NCBI GenBank assembly: GCA_947459295.1
Contig: CANHCY010000005.1
Location: 1 to 64,000, forward strand
Length of the DNA stretch: 64,000 nt
Source of the DNA: Chitinophagaceae bacterium
GTDB lineage: Bacteria > Bacteroidota > Bacteroidia > Chitinophagales > Chitinophagaceae
Reading direction: 5' to 3'
Below, piece after piece: positions 8,328 to 17,498 of this stretch. A program made the position numbers and the translations under genes. Position 1 is the stretch's first letter. The number at the start of each line of letters is the position of its first letter. A model generated the notes under the pieces. The model did no database searches and was not told the origin of the DNA. It saw nothing but the letters and a program-made list of their open reading frames with translations.

Positions 8328-9764
8328 TTATCCTACATTCAAAGACTTTAACTTTAACTGCACTACATTTTCTATATGAAGTGTGTGCGGGAACATATCT
8401 ACCGGCTGAATTTTAGTGACCTCATATTTTTCATCAAGGAGCGCTAAATCTCTAGCCTGTGTAGCAGGATTACAACTCACGTATACAATAGTTGGGGCTG
8501 CTATTTCTAATAATTTTTTTACAAGTTTATCGTGCATGCCTGCTCTAGGCGGATCTGTGATAACTACGTCTGGCTTACCATGCGTGGCAAAAAAAGCGTC
8601 ATCTACAATATCAATAACGTCACCAGCAAAAAATGCAGTGTGGTTTAAATTGTTGAGTGCAGCGTTAATTTTTGCATCTTCGATGGCATCAGCTACGACT
8701 TCTACACCCACTACTTTTTTAGCGCCTTCGCTTAAAAAAATACCAATACTTCCAGTACCACAATACAAATCATATACCACTTGCGAACCGTCTAATTCAG
8801 CAAATTCACGTGTTACTTGATACAGTTTTTCGGCCTGCTTGGTATTGGTTTGAAAAAATGATTTAGGACTAATTTTAAACGAAAATTTTTCTAGTTTTTC
8901 GGTGATGCTTCCATTTCCAAAATATGTTTTTGGGTCTAGATCATACAAACTATCATTTCGTTTTGGATTGATGGTATACAGTAATGTTGTAATTGCTGGA
9001 AACGCCGCTAGTAGTTGATCTAGTAATGCAAGGCGGTGTGGTTCATCTTCATAACCAAATACAACATTGATCATAAGTTCACCTGTTGTGGTATTACGCA
9101 CAAACATATTACGTAACCAGCCTGTATGCTGCTTTACATCGTAGTATGGAAGATCATGATCTAACGCATACTGTGCTACCATTTTACGAATGAAGTTGGT
9201 GGGCTCTTCTTGCAAATGACATGTGTCTATCTCTACCACTTTATCAAAAAAACCGCGCACATGAAAACCAGCAGCGCCAGGTTGATTCGAAAAATCGGCA
9301 CCTGCGGCTTTCATTTCCCTAAACAATGCTGAAGGAATATATTTTTTTGTAGCAAACGTGTATTCCATTTTATTGCGGTACAACTCCGTTTGACTCGCCC
9401 CAATAATGGGGTTAATAGCCGGCAAGTGAACGCGTCCAATTCTGGTTAAATTATCTGTTACTTGCTGTTGTTTATACACGAGTTGTTTTGCATAAGGAAG
9501 CATTTGCCACTGACAACCTCCACAAATACCAAAATGCGTACAAAAGGGCTGCACCCGGTCTTCGGAATAGGATTTAAAGGATACCACAAAGCCTTCTGCC
9601 CAATCGGCCTTATTTTTTTTGAGTTGCACATCTACAACATCGCCAGGTACGGCGCCTTCAATAAATACCACTTTGCCATCTACACGTGCTAATGCCTTGC
9701 CCTCAGCTGCATAGTCTTGTACCAATACCTGTTCTAAAATGGGCTGTCTTTTTTGTTTTCTCAC
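8328..9764 (-). CDS. rlmD: 23S rRNA (uracil-C5)-methyltransferase, RlmD/TrmA family
   Basis: 478 residues from the GTG at 9764. An upstream in-frame TTG at 9773 is possible but lies inside the -7 promoter element. A TRAM domain occupies ~10-70 and a [4Fe-4S] cysteine cluster reads CTHFGICGGCQW. The SAM site reads YDLYCGTGSIGIFL, followed by DPPRAGM and YVSCNPATQARDL with the catalytic Cys. The family methylates U1939 or U747 of 23S rRNA, or U54 of tRNA; 23S rRNA is favoured by the TRAM domain and cluster. It is the first gene of the run to cysS. The TATATTTG box at 9771-9778 makes the transcript effectively leaderless. Confidence 0.9.
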   Translation of the reverse strand: MRKQKRQPILEQVLVQDYAAEGKALARVDGKVVFIEGAVPGDVVDVQLKKNKADWAEGFVVSFKSYSEDRVQPFCTHFGICGGCQWQMLPYAKQLVYKQQQVTDNLTRIGRVHLPAINPIIGASQTELYRNKMEYTFATKKYIPSALFREMKAAGADFSNQPGAAGFHVRGFFDKVVEIDTCHLQEEPTNFIRKMVAQYALDHDLPYYDVKQHTGWLRNMFVRNTTTGELMINVVFGYEDEPHRLALLDQLLAAFPAITTLLYTINPKRNDSLYDLDPKTYFGNGSITEKLEKFSFKISPKSFFQTNTKQAEKLYQVTREFAELDGSQVVYDLYCGTGSIGIFLSEGAKKVVGVEVVADAIEDAKINAALNNLNHTAFFAGDVIDIVDDAFFATHGKPDVVITDPPRAGMHDKLVKKLLEIAAPTIVYVSCNPATQARDLALLDEKYEVTKIQPVDMFPHTLHIENVVQLKLKSLNVG

Positions 9765-9770
9765 TGCATG

Positions 9771-9778
9771 CAAATATA
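9771..9778 (-). promoter_or_regulatory. -7 promoter element of the rlmD operon
   Basis: TATATTTG on the minus strand, 6 nt upstream of the GTG start at 9764. This is a perfect TAnnTTTG match. Transcription should begin at or next to the start codon. No clear -33 TTTG was found at the right distance. Confidence 0.5.
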
Positions 9779-9784
9779 AGATGG

Positions 9785-9819
9785 TTTGAGAGGCTGCATG
9801 GTCTAATTACCTAAATTTG
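9785..9819 (+). promoter_or_regulatory. Promoter of the TlpA-like gene
   Basis: TTTG at 9785-9788 and TAAATTTG at 9812-9819 with a 23-bp spacer, at the long end of the usual range. The ATG follows at 9836. It is divergent from the rlmD promoter, with only ~7 bp between the two elements. Confidence 0.5.
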
Positions 9820-9835
9820 CCTAGAATTTAATTGT

Positions 9836-11296
9836 ATGAAGAACTTTTTAGCAAAATCTTGTATCACCTTTTTAACACTGATATGTTTGAATAGCGCAAT
9901 TAGTGCACAAACAAACCCAGCTGGAAGGCGTATTAGTATCAAATTAAAGCCCCTTACAAATTGTAAAGTGTATATCGGGAGTTACTATGGTAAAAGTTTA
10001 GTGCTTGTCGACTCCACTATGTTGGATGCAAATGGTCAAGGCGTTTTTAAAGGAGATACAAAGTTAACAAGTGGCGTATATTTTGTTGTTACACCGCAAA
10101 TTACCAAGCAGTTCGAATTTTTAATGGACGACGTCCAACATTTTAATATTGAAGGCGATACCACCATTAAAGAAAAAGCAACCATTACCGGTTCACAAGA
10201 CAACGATTTATTTAAAGCCTATATAGGTTTCTCTTCAGAAAAAGGTCAACAGTTACAAAACATCAGAAACGAATTTAATACAGCTAAAACCAAAGCCGAT
10301 TCTACTCGGTTAGCAGATGAATATGGCAGGGTAGATAAATTGGTAGAAGGTTACCGAAACGATATTGTAAAAAAATATCCAGGCTCATTATTAGCCATGC
10401 TTTTTAGTGCGATGAAACGCCCTGTAGCCCCTGCTGTGCCTATCGTTAACGGAAAGCCCGATTCGTTGGCGCCTTACCGTTTTGTGAAAAATCATTTTTG
10501 GGATGACGTACTTTTTAATGATGACAGACTTTTAAGAACTCCATTTTTTGAAGCCAAATTAGACGAATATTTTAAGTACTATGTTTCTGCTGAACCAGAC
10601 TCTCTTATCGAAGAAGTAAAGTACATGTTACTGATGGCAAAAACAGGAAAAGAAATTTATCCATACTTACTTACCAAGTTCACCAATAAATACATGGCAC
10701 CAGAATTTATGGGTCAAGACAAAGTGTTTGTGTATTTATTTGAAAACTTTTACGCCAAAGGTGATACCGTTATTTTAAATCCAGCATCTCGAAAAACAGT
10801 CACCGAAAGAGCCTATAGCTTAATGGCCAATCAACTCGGATTACCCGCACCAGCACTGGATTTGGTGGATTCTTTAGGTAAAGCAGTTTCACTCTATAAT
10901 CTACCCGCTACCTATACCATGGTGGTCTTCTATGATCCTAATTGTGGGCATTGCAAAGAAGAACTACCAAGACTAGATTCTTTTTACAGAGCCAAGTGGA
11001 AAGCAGTGGGTATGACCATGATTGGTGTAAATATTTACGACGCGGAACAAGCGGCTTGGAAAAAATTTGTAGTAGAAAAAAACTTAAAAAATTGGATCCA
11101 CGCCTATCAAACAAAAGCTGCAAAAGAGGCGGATGAAAAAGCAGGTAGGGCCAATTACAGACAACTTTATGATATCTATAAAACACCTACCGTTTATTTG
11201 TTAGACAAAGACAAACGCATCATTGCTAAACAATTAACAATCGAACAGTTTGACGATATTATTCAAGTAAAAAGTAAAAAACCACCTACCAAATAA
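9836..11296 (+). CDS. Exported TlpA-like thioredoxin with DUF4369-type N-terminus
   Basis: 486 residues. The signal peptide runs to ...SAISAQ (~25). A beta-rich DUF4369-like domain (~30-130: VYIGSYYGKSLVLVDS, ..FKGDTKLTSGVYFV) is followed by a helical spacer and a C-terminal thioredoxin domain (~345-480) with active site DPNCGHCKEELP, a CxxC. Such proteins are periplasmic thiol-disulfide oxidoreductases typical of Bacteroidota. It is monocistronic and converges on metF with no spacer (stop codons abut at 11296/11297). Confidence 0.88.
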   Translation: MKNFLAKSCITFLTLICLNSAISAQTNPAGRRISIKLKPLTNCKVYIGSYYGKSLVLVDSTMLDANGQGVFKGDTKLTSGVYFVVTPQITKQFEFLMDDVQHFNIEGDTTIKEKATITGSQDNDLFKAYIGFSSEKGQQLQNIRNEFNTAKTKADSTRLADEYGRVDKLVEGYRNDIVKKYPGSLLAMLFSAMKRPVAPAVPIVNGKPDSLAPYRFVKNHFWDDVLFNDDRLLRTPFFEAKLDEYFKYYVSAEPDSLIEEVKYMLLMAKTGKEIYPYLLTKFTNKYMAPEFMGQDKVFVYLFENFYAKGDTVILNPASRKTVTERAYSLMANQLGLPAPALDLVDSLGKAVSLYNLPATYTMVVFYDPNCGHCKEELPRLDSFYRAKWKAVGMTMIGVNIYDAEQAAWKKFVVEKNLKNWIHAYQTKAAKEADEKAGRANYRQLYDIYKTPTVYLLDKDKRIIAKQLTIEQFDDIIQVKSKKPPTK

Positions 11297-12250
11297 TTAC
11301 ACCAATTCTTTAACGGCGTTAAAGATAACTTTTGGTTTTCCGAGTGTATAATAGTGTAGTACAGGTACGCCAAATGCTTTGAGCTCCCTACTTTGCTGTA
11401 TCAACCATTCGGTTCCTACTTGCTCACAATCTGCATCTGTTTTACATTTATTAATCGCATTAGAAAGTTCTGTTGGAATATCTACATGGAATATTCGGGG
11501 CAAAACAGAGAGCTGTTTTTTATTGGTAATAGGTTTAAGTCCTGGTATGATAGGAACGCTAATACCCATATCCCTACAGGCTTTCACGAAATCATAAAAT
11601 TTTTGATTGTCAAAAAACATTTGTGTCATGATGTAGCTTGCGCCTTCATCCACTTTGTTTTTTAAATGCTTTAAATCAATTTCTAAATTCGGTGCTTCAA
11701 AATGTTTTTCTGGATATCCGGCAACGCCCACACAAAATTTTGTTTGGCCGCCGTTTTTAATATCTTCATCTAAATAAACACCGTTATTCATGTTATTTAC
11801 CTGCTTAATTAAATCGATGGCAAAATGATTGCCATCTTTTTCAGGTTCAAAAGATGACTCATTTTTTGCAGCGTCCCCTCTTAACACAAGTGCATTGTCT
11901 ATCCCTAAAAAGTCTAAATCAATGAGCGCATCTTCCGTTTCTCTTTTCGTAAATCCACCACAAATAATGTGTGGAATGGCGTCCACTTGGTAGTGGTTCA
12001 TAATAGCCGCACAAATACCAACAGTACCAGGGCGTTTTCGCACTTCTACTTTTTCAAAAGTACCATCTACCTTTTTCTTAAACATGGTTTCACTACGGTG
12101 GTAGGTTACATTAATCCAAGAAGGTTTAAACTCCATTAAAGGGTCTAAATGCTCATATAAAGTATTGATGGTTTTACCTTTTAATGGAGGTAAGACTTCA
12201 AAAGAAATAAGGGTGTCTTTTGCCTGCTGTAAATGATCCGTTACTTTCAT
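11297..12250 (-). CDS. metF: Methylenetetrahydrofolate reductase
   Basis: 317 residues from the ATG at 12250, giving MKVTDHLQQAKDTLISFEVLPP. The frame is open to 12298, but that leader is not conserved and covers the promoter. It is a TIM-barrel flavoprotein with ISFEVLPPLKG near the N-terminus, INVTYHRSE, and ALVLRGD before a long insertion. The ASYIMTQMFFDNQKFYDF segment carries the folate/FAD-site residues of the family. It reduces 5,10-methylene-THF to 5-methyl-THF for methionine synthesis. The gene stands alone, with its own promoter at 12271-12299. Confidence 0.95.
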   Translation of the reverse strand: MKVTDHLQQAKDTLISFEVLPPLKGKTINTLYEHLDPLMEFKPSWINVTYHRSETMFKKKVDGTFEKVEVRKRPGTVGICAAIMNHYQVDAIPHIICGGFTKRETEDALIDLDFLGIDNALVLRGDAAKNESSFEPEKDGNHFAIDLIKQVNNMNNGVYLDEDIKNGGQTKFCVGVAGYPEKHFEAPNLEIDLKHLKNKVDEGASYIMTQMFFDNQKFYDFVKACRDMGISVPIIPGLKPITNKKQLSVLPRIFHVDIPTELSNAINKCKTDADCEQVGTEWLIQQSRELKAFGVPVLHYYTLGKPKVIFNAVKELV

Positions 12251-12270
12251 GATTGCTGCTTTATGGGGGG

Positions 12271-12299
12271 CAAATATAAAAATTGTTATAGTAAACAAA
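12271..12299 (-). promoter_or_regulatory. Promoter of metF
   Basis: On the minus strand, TTTG at 12296-12299 and TATATTTG at 12271-12278 are separated by 17 bp. The ATG is 20 nt downstream, giving a leader of about 15 nt. Confidence 0.6.
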
Positions 12300-12362
12300 T
12301 ATAAAGGTATTATAAAAGGTTAAGATGTAGCAAAACCTGATACACAAAAGGCTTATAAGCCC

Positions 12363-12370
12363 TATTTTTG
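12363..12370 (+). promoter_or_regulatory. -7 element upstream of lptB
   Basis: TATTTTTG fits TAnnTTTG and lies 15 nt before the TTG start codon at 12386. No convincing -33 TTTG is seen at the usual spacing. Confidence 0.35.
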
Positions 12371-12385
12371 TAGAAAGCAACTATT

Positions 12386-13156
12386 TTGAACGGAATCATA
12401 CATACAAGTGCGCTCCAAAAAAGTTACAAGGGCAGAACCGTTGTAAACAACGTAAGCGTAACAGTAAAACAGGGTGAAATTGTAGGTTTACTTGGGCCCA
12501 ATGGTGCTGGTAAAACAACTACTTTTTATATGGTGGTGGGTCTTATTAAACCGGACGAAGGCACGGTATTTTTAAATGAAGAAGACATTACAAAGCTACC
12601 CATGTACAAAAGAGCACAAATGGGTATTGGCTATTTACCTCAAGAAGCAAGCGTTTTTAGAAGCCTCAGTGTAGAAGACAATATTTTAGCGGTACTGGAA
12701 ATGACTTCGCTTTCTAAAGAAGAAAGATTATTAAAATTAGAATCTTTGCTCGACGAATTTAATTTACAACTCGTTCGAAAAAATAATGGAGATAGTTTAA
12801 GTGGTGGCGAAAGACGAAGAACAGAAATCGCGAGAGCACTAGCGGTGGACCCAAAATTTATTTTATTAGATGAACCATTTGCAGGCGTTGATCCAATCGC
12901 AGTAGAAGATATTCAAACCGTAGTAGCTAAATTAAAAACAAAAAATATTGGGATTTTAATTACAGACCACAATGTAAATGAAACCTTATCGATTTGTGAT
13001 AGAGCCTACCTATTAATTGAAGGAAAAATATTTAAGCACGGAACTGCCGAAGAATTAGCAGAAGATGAAGACGTACGACGTTTATATTTAGGAACCAATT
13101 TTACGCTACGTAGAAAAGATTGGATTATTGAAATGGGAAAAGAAGCTAAGCTTTAA
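12386..13156 (+). CDS. lptB: Lipopolysaccharide export ABC ATPase LptB
   Basis: 256 residues of ABC ATPase starting at a TTG (12386); no in-frame ATG exists before the conserved core. Walker A is GPNGAGKTT, the Q-loop region is [14 protein letters not shown], the signature is [16 protein letters not shown], Walker B is [13 protein letters not shown], and the H-loop is [17 protein letters not shown] and [12 protein letters not shown] are diagnostic of LptB, which powers LPS extraction from the inner membrane with LptFG. The C-terminal ~15 residues ([15 protein letters not shown]) extend past the usual ATPase end. It is followed after 5 nt by the GH3-like gene, an arrangement seen in other Bacteroidota. 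Confidence 0.94.
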   Translation: MNGIIHTSALQKSYKGRTVVNNVSVTVKQGEIVGLLGPNGAGKTTTFYMVVGLIKPDEGTVFLNEEDITKLPMYKRAQMGIGYLPQEASVFRSLSVEDNILAVLEMTSLSKEERLLKLESLLDEFNLQLVRKNNGDSLSGGERRRTEIARALAVDPKFILLDEPFAGVDPIAVEDIQTVVAKLKTKNIGILITDHNVNETLSICDRAYLLIEGKIFKHGTAEELAEDEDVRRLYLGTNFTLRRKDWIIEMGKEAKL

Positions 13157-13161
13157 TTCAC

Positions 13162-14679
13162 ATGAAATTTTTAAGTCCTGCCATATCACGACTTGCCCTT
13201 TTAAGAATTGCGCATATTGAAAGATGGGTTGCAAATCCTGTAGCAACACAAAGAGAAGTGTTACAAGATTTAGTGACGCATGGACAGTACACATCCTTTG
13301 GTAGAAAATATGGTTTCAACGAAATATTTAATATCCGAAAATTTAAAGAAGCCGTTCCAATTAGTGAATACGAAGATCTGAAACCCTTTATTGATAGGCT
13401 TTTTGAAGGAGAAGAGCAAGTGCTATGGAATACACCTGTACATTGGTTTGCAAAAAGTAGCGGCACCACTTCAGACAAAAGCAAATTCATTCCAATCACC
13501 GAAGAAAGTTTAGAAGATTGTCATTACCAAGCAGCAAAAGATGTATTAGCGCTATATTATAAATTTAACAATGATAGTGATTTACTAACTGGTAAGGGGC
13601 TCGTAATTGGTGGAAGTCATCAAATAAGTAAGATCAACGACGACATTAGTGTGGGCGATTTAAGCGCCGTACTACTTCAAAATACACCCATGTGGGCCAA
13701 CTGGATTCGCACACCAGAATTATCCATTGCACTCATGGATGAATGGGAAACAAAAATTGAACAGCTAGCACAATCTACCATTCTTGAAAATGTAACTTCT
13801 ATATCTGGCGTTCCTACTTGGACACTTTTACTCATTAAAAGAATTTTAGAAATTACAGGCAAGCAAACTTTAAAAGAAGTGTGGCCAAGTTTAGAATTAT
13901 ACATTCATGGTGGTGTTTCTTTTACGCCCTATAAAGAGCAGTTTCAAAAATTAATTGGACCCGGTTGTCATTACTTAGAAATGTATAATGCCTCCGAAGG
14001 TTTTTTTGCAGCGCAAGATGACCCAAGTGTAGAAGGCATGCTTTTGTTTTTAGACCATGGTATTTTTTATGAGTTCATGCCCACCGAAGAATACGGAAAA
14101 GAAAAACCGCGCACTATTGGACTAGATAAAGTGGAGCTTGATAAAAATTATGCACTTGTCATTAGCACCAATGGTGGCCTATGGCGCTATTTAGTAGGTG
14201 ACACGATTAAATTTACAAGTCTTTCGCCTTACCGAATTGTAGTAACGGGGAGACTCAAACAGTTTATCAATGCTTTTGGCGAAGAAGTGATGGTAGATAA
14301 TACTGACAAAGCCATCGCAGCTGCAGCAAAAACTACAGGGCTTGTGGTGAAAGATTATACGGCTGCACCCATTTATTTTGGAGATCAAAACCAAGGGGCA
14401 CACGAATGGCTTATCGAATTTGAAAATACGCCGGAAAACCTAAGCGCCTTTACAATAGCGCTAGACCAAAACTTAAAATCCTTAAATAGCGACTACGAAG
14501 CCAAACGTTACAAAGACATCGCACTTGGGCTTCCAAAAGTTACCGCCCTACCGGGGGGATTGTTTCATACATGGCTTAAAAATAAAGGAAAACTGGGGGG
14601 GCAGCATAAAGTGCCAAGACTCAGCAACGACCGCAGGTACATCGATGAATTATTGTTGCTTTTACAACAATATGCATAG
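13162..14679 (+). CDS. GH3-like acyl-adenylate-forming protein
   Basis: 505 residues of the GH3 auxin-responsive-promoter family in the acyl-adenylate (ANL-like) superfamily. The ATP/phosphate loop reads FAKSSGTTSDKSKFIP (near 95-110), then GGVSFTPYKEQF, LEMYNASEGFF (adenine-site motif), LWRYLVGDTIKF (substrate/ATP Asp) and TGRLKQFINAFGEEV. In plants GH3 enzymes join amino acids to jasmonate or auxin; the bacterial role is unknown. Close coupling to lptB (5 nt) suggests an envelope or lipid-related task, which is inference. Confidence 0.88.
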   Translation: MKFLSPAISRLALLRIAHIERWVANPVATQREVLQDLVTHGQYTSFGRKYGFNEIFNIRKFKEAVPISEYEDLKPFIDRLFEGEEQVLWNTPVHWFAKSSGTTSDKSKFIPITEESLEDCHYQAAKDVLALYYKFNNDSDLLTGKGLVIGGSHQISKINDDISVGDLSAVLLQNTPMWANWIRTPELSIALMDEWETKIEQLAQSTILENVTSISGVPTWTLLLIKRILEITGKQTLKEVWPSLELYIHGGVSFTPYKEQFQKLIGPGCHYLEMYNASEGFFAAQDDPSVEGMLLFLDHGIFYEFMPTEEYGKEKPRTIGLDKVELDKNYALVISTNGGLWRYLVGDTIKFTSLSPYRIVVTGRLKQFINAFGEEVMVDNTDKAIAAAAKTTGLVVKDYTAAPIYFGDQNQGAHEWLIEFENTPENLSAFTIALDQNLKSLNSDYEAKRYKDIALGLPKVTALPGGLFHTWLKNKGKLGGQHKVPRLSNDRRYIDELLLLLQQYA

Positions 14680-14714
14680 CTAAAATTCGTTCTACATATC
14701 TATAAATACTGGAT

Positions 14715-15470
14715 ATGAAATTACTAGCAGGCAAAGTCTCGATCGTAACAGGTGCAGCCCGTGGAATTGGCGCTGCAATTGCATTAAAATTAGCAGAACA
14801 AGGAAGCCATATTGCATTTACCTACGTTAGTAGCGGTAGTGCCGAAAAAGCAAATGCTTTAGTAAGCCAAATTGAAGCCCTGGGTGTTAAAGCAAAGGCA
14901 TATCAAAGCAATGCAGGTGTTTTTGAGGAGTGTGAAGCCTTTGTAAATGATGTAGTAGCAAGTTTTGGAACTGTTGATATTTGCGTAAACAATGCAGGTA
15001 TTTCAAAAGATAATTTATTGCTCCGCATGAACGCAGAACAATGGGATGAAGTGATGGACACCAACTTAAAGAGTGTGTTTAACATGACTAAGCAGGTTAT
15101 TAGACCCATGATGAAAGCGAGGTCTGGTAGCATCATCAACATGAGTTCAATCATAGGTATTAGAGGCAATGCAGGCCAAAGCAGTTATGCCGCTAGTAAA
15201 GCGGGTATTATTGGGTTTACCAAATCTGTGGCCCTAGAACTTGGAAGTAGAAATATTAGGTGCAATGCCATTGCCCCTGGTTTTGTTGAAACCGACATGA
15301 CCCATTATTTAAAAGAAGGGGAAGCCGCTACCGCTTTTTTAAGCAAAATACCATTAGGTAGGTTTGGAAAAGCAGAAGAAATCGCCAACACGACGCTCTT
15401 TTTGGCGAGTGACATGAGTTCCTATGTAACCGGTCAGGTAATTAGCGCCTGTGGCGGTTTAAACATTTAA
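14715..15470 (+). CDS. fabG: FabG-like 3-oxoacyl-ACP reductase (SDR)
   Basis: 251 residues of classical SDR. NAD(P) motif TGAARGIG (12-19), NNAG (~92-95), and catalytic Ser-Tyr-Lys in MSSIIGIRGNAGQSSYAASKAG. The C-terminus PLGRFGKAEEIANTTLFLASD..SYVTGQVISACGG matches FabG, which reduces 3-ketoacyl-ACP in fatty-acid elongation. A second FabG-like paralogue with another substrate cannot be excluded. It is 35 nt after the GH3-like gene, same strand, and probably in the same transcript. Confidence 0.88.
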   Translation: MKLLAGKVSIVTGAARGIGAAIALKLAEQGSHIAFTYVSSGSAEKANALVSQIEALGVKAKAYQSNAGVFEECEAFVNDVVASFGTVDICVNNAGISKDNLLLRMNAEQWDEVMDTNLKSVFNMTKQVIRPMMKARSGSIINMSSIIGIRGNAGQSSYAASKAGIIGFTKSVALELGSRNIRCNAIAPGFVETDMTHYLKEGEAATAFLSKIPLGRFGKAEEIANTTLFLASDMSSYVTGQVISACGGLNI

Positions 15471-15482
15471 ATAAAACATTGA

Positions 15483-15567
15483 TTGTCAAAACGTTGTCAA
15501 ATAAAGCCTATAAACATGTTAAACTATTTAACACTCCAATTGTTGTAATACCCGGGTGTTATATTTG
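15483..15567 (+). promoter_or_regulatory. Patterned promoter region of the SulP/carbonic anhydrase operon
   Basis: The region holds TTGTCAAA twice with an 11-bp period (15483-15490, 15494-15501) and a perfect 6-3-6 palindrome GTTAAACTATTTAAC (15518-15532). A TTG at 15540-15542 is a plausible -33 element, and TATATTTG (15560-15567) is the -7 element, 17 bp further on. An ACCCGGGT palindrome (15550-15557) lies inside the spacer and extends with one mismatch to 14 bp. The density of symmetric elements suggests regulated transcription; the regulator is not in the window. Confidence 0.55.
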
Positions 15568-15576
15568 TAGATCATC

Positions 15577-15882
15577 ATGAAGCGAAACTTAATAAATATC
15601 ATTTTAATGGGAGTACTCCTAATACAGGTATTGCCCGTTCGTGAAATTGGTGAAATGCTATTTGACAATCAACTAAATGAAGAAATCAACTGTTCGGGCT
15701 CAAGCATCAAAGAATTGAGCAAATGCAACGACTCATATGTTGACAACCAAGACCCAATAGTTCATTACGACCTTAGCATGCATAGTGGTTTACCAACTTC
15801 ATATGCTGCATTTCAGGCGATCATACCTGTTCACCATACGAGTGATGTACCCGTCCCGCCTCCCAACAAATTATTTGTATAA
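15577..15882 (+). CDS. Small exported protein of unknown function
   Basis: 101 residues, not recognised. Residues 5-20 are hydrophobic (LINIILMGVLLIQVLP) and look like a signal peptide or anchor. The mature part is polar with two cysteines (Cys39, Cys50), and the end reads VPVPPPNKLFV, proline-rich. The promoter -7 box lies 9 nt before the ATG. It is the first gene before the SulP operon (59-nt gap, no terminator), so it is probably co-transcribed and may be a partner or secreted product of that system. No domain can be assigned. Confidence 0.6.
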   Translation: MKRNLINIILMGVLLIQVLPVREIGEMLFDNQLNEEINCSGSSIKELSKCNDSYVDNQDPIVHYDLSMHSGLPTSYAAFQAIIPVHHTSDVPVPPPNKLFV

Positions 15883-15941
15883 GCACAACAGCATATATAC
15901 TAGTTCAACTAGATTAATTTGGGTTTTATCAAATACAATAA

Positions 15942-17498
15942 ATGAAAAAATTATACGCACACTTGGGTGACAACATTTCTGCATCCATTGTAGTACTACT
16001 GGTAGCGCTGCCACTTTGTGTTGGCATTGCGTTAGCATCTGGTACACCAATTTTTTCAGGTATTATTGCGGGCATTATTGGGGGTATTGTAGTTGGACAA
16101 TTAAGCGGATCACAGTTAAGCGTATCTGGGCCCGCGGCCAGCTTAACATTTGTGGTTTCTGCCATGCTTATTAAATTAGGAAGTTTTGAAACTTTTTTGT
16201 TAGCTGTTTTAATTGCCGGCGCTTTTCAAATTTTATTTGCTTTTTTAAAAGGCGGTATTGTAGGTGACTATATTCCCAATGCTGTGATCAAAGGAATGGT
16301 TGCTGCAATTGGAATTATTTTAATGATGAAACAAATTCCGCACTTACTTGGTTATGATGCAGATTTTGAAGGGGATGAATCATTTTTACAAGACGATCAT
16401 AACAACACCATCACCACTATTTTAACAGCGGTAGAGTTTTTGACACCCATGTCAGTGCTCATTGGTTTCGTGTCTCTTATTCTATTAATACTTTGGGAGC
16501 AATTCAATTACAAGAGTAGCAAATGGGTACATTATGTGCCAGGGCCACTCGTTGTTGTACTTTTAGCAGTAGCACTTAACACCTTTGGTGCTCCGCTATT
16601 AGATATGATACCACTTGAACAAAAACACTTGGTATCGTTACCGGTTGCTAATAATATGAAGGAATTTTTATCGTTTTTTACCTTTCCTAACTTTCATGAA
16701 ATTGGAAATCATGAGGTTTGGTTAGCCGGATTTATGCTGGCCGTGATTGCCTCACTTGAAACGCTTTTGGGCATTGAGGCTGTCGACAAATTGGATGCCT
16801 TAAAAAGAGTAACACCATCTAATCAAGAATTAAAGGCGCAAGGAATTGGAAATATACTTTCTGGTTTAATTGGTGGCCTCCCTATTACTTCGGTAATTGT
16901 TAGAAGCTCAGCCAATGTTAGTGCTGGTGGTAAAACAAAACAGGCTGCTATATTTCATGGAGTGCTCATATTAGTGTGTGCAGCATGTATACCTTTTTTG
17001 CTCAATAAAATACCTTTAAGCGCTATCGCAGCTATACTTATTGTAACGGGATATAAAATTGCAAGAATAAGTTTGTTTAAAGAGATGTTTAAAAAAGGGT
17101 TCAATCAGTTTATTCCTTTTTGCATTACAATCATTGCAATTTTATTTAGCAATTTATTATTAGGTATTACTATTGGAATTATTGTAAGTGTCATTTTTAT
17201 TATTCGTGGTAATTTTAAATCTGCCATTTTAATGATACAAGACAATAATCAATATCTCATCAGATTTAGAAAAGATATTACGTTTTTAAATAAAGCTATA
17301 ATCAAACAAAAATTAGAGTCGCTTCCCAATAATTCTTTTGTATTAATTGATGTTAAAAAAGCCGATTTTATTGACAAAGATGTCATTGATGAAATAAATG
17401 ATTTTTTATGTCACGTTCATTTAAAAAACATTTCAGTATCGTTTAGTTTACATGAATACAATCCCAACCATTTGCTCATAAATTATACAAAAAAATGA
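15942..17498 (+). CDS. SulP-family anion transporter
   Basis: 518 residues with 10-14 membrane segments. The N-terminal region ALPLCVGIALASGTPIFSGIIAGIIGG and SGPAASLTFVV is the SulP signature. A C-terminal STAS-like domain (~420-518: NNSFVLIDVKKADFIDKDVIDEINDFL) is present but short. SulP proteins carry sulfate, bicarbonate or other anions. The next gene is a beta-carbonic anhydrase overlapping by 4 nt (ATGA), which makes bicarbonate the likely substrate. It is the second gene of a six-gene run. Confidence 0.9.
   Translation: MKKLYAHLGDNISASIVVLLVALPLCVGIALASGTPIFSGIIAGIIGGIVVGQLSGSQLSVSGPAASLTFVVSAMLIKLGSFETFLLAVLIAGAFQILFAFLKGGIVGDYIPNAVIKGMVAAIGIILMMKQIPHLLGYDADFEGDESFLQDDHNNTITTILTAVEFLTPMSVLIGFVSLILLILWEQFNYKSSKWVHYVPGPLVVVLLAVALNTFGAPLLDMIPLEQKHLVSLPVANNMKEFLSFFTFPNFHEIGNHEVWLAGFMLAVIASLETLLGIEAVDKLDALKRVTPSNQELKAQGIGNILSGLIGGLPITSVIVRSSANVSAGGKTKQAAIFHGVLILVCAACIPFLLNKIPLSAIAAILIVTGYKIARISLFKEMFKKGFNQFIPFCITIIAILFSNLLLGITIGIIVSVIFIIRGNFKSAILMIQDNNQYLIRFRKDITFLNKAIIKQKLESLPNNSFVLIDVKKADFIDKDVIDEINDFLCHVHLKNISVSFSLHEYNPNHLLINYTKK

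Noticed and set aside
9765-9773. TTG start at 9773 for rlmD
   Set aside because: It overlaps the TATATTTG promoter element, so the codon would probably not be transcribed; GTG at 9764 fits better.
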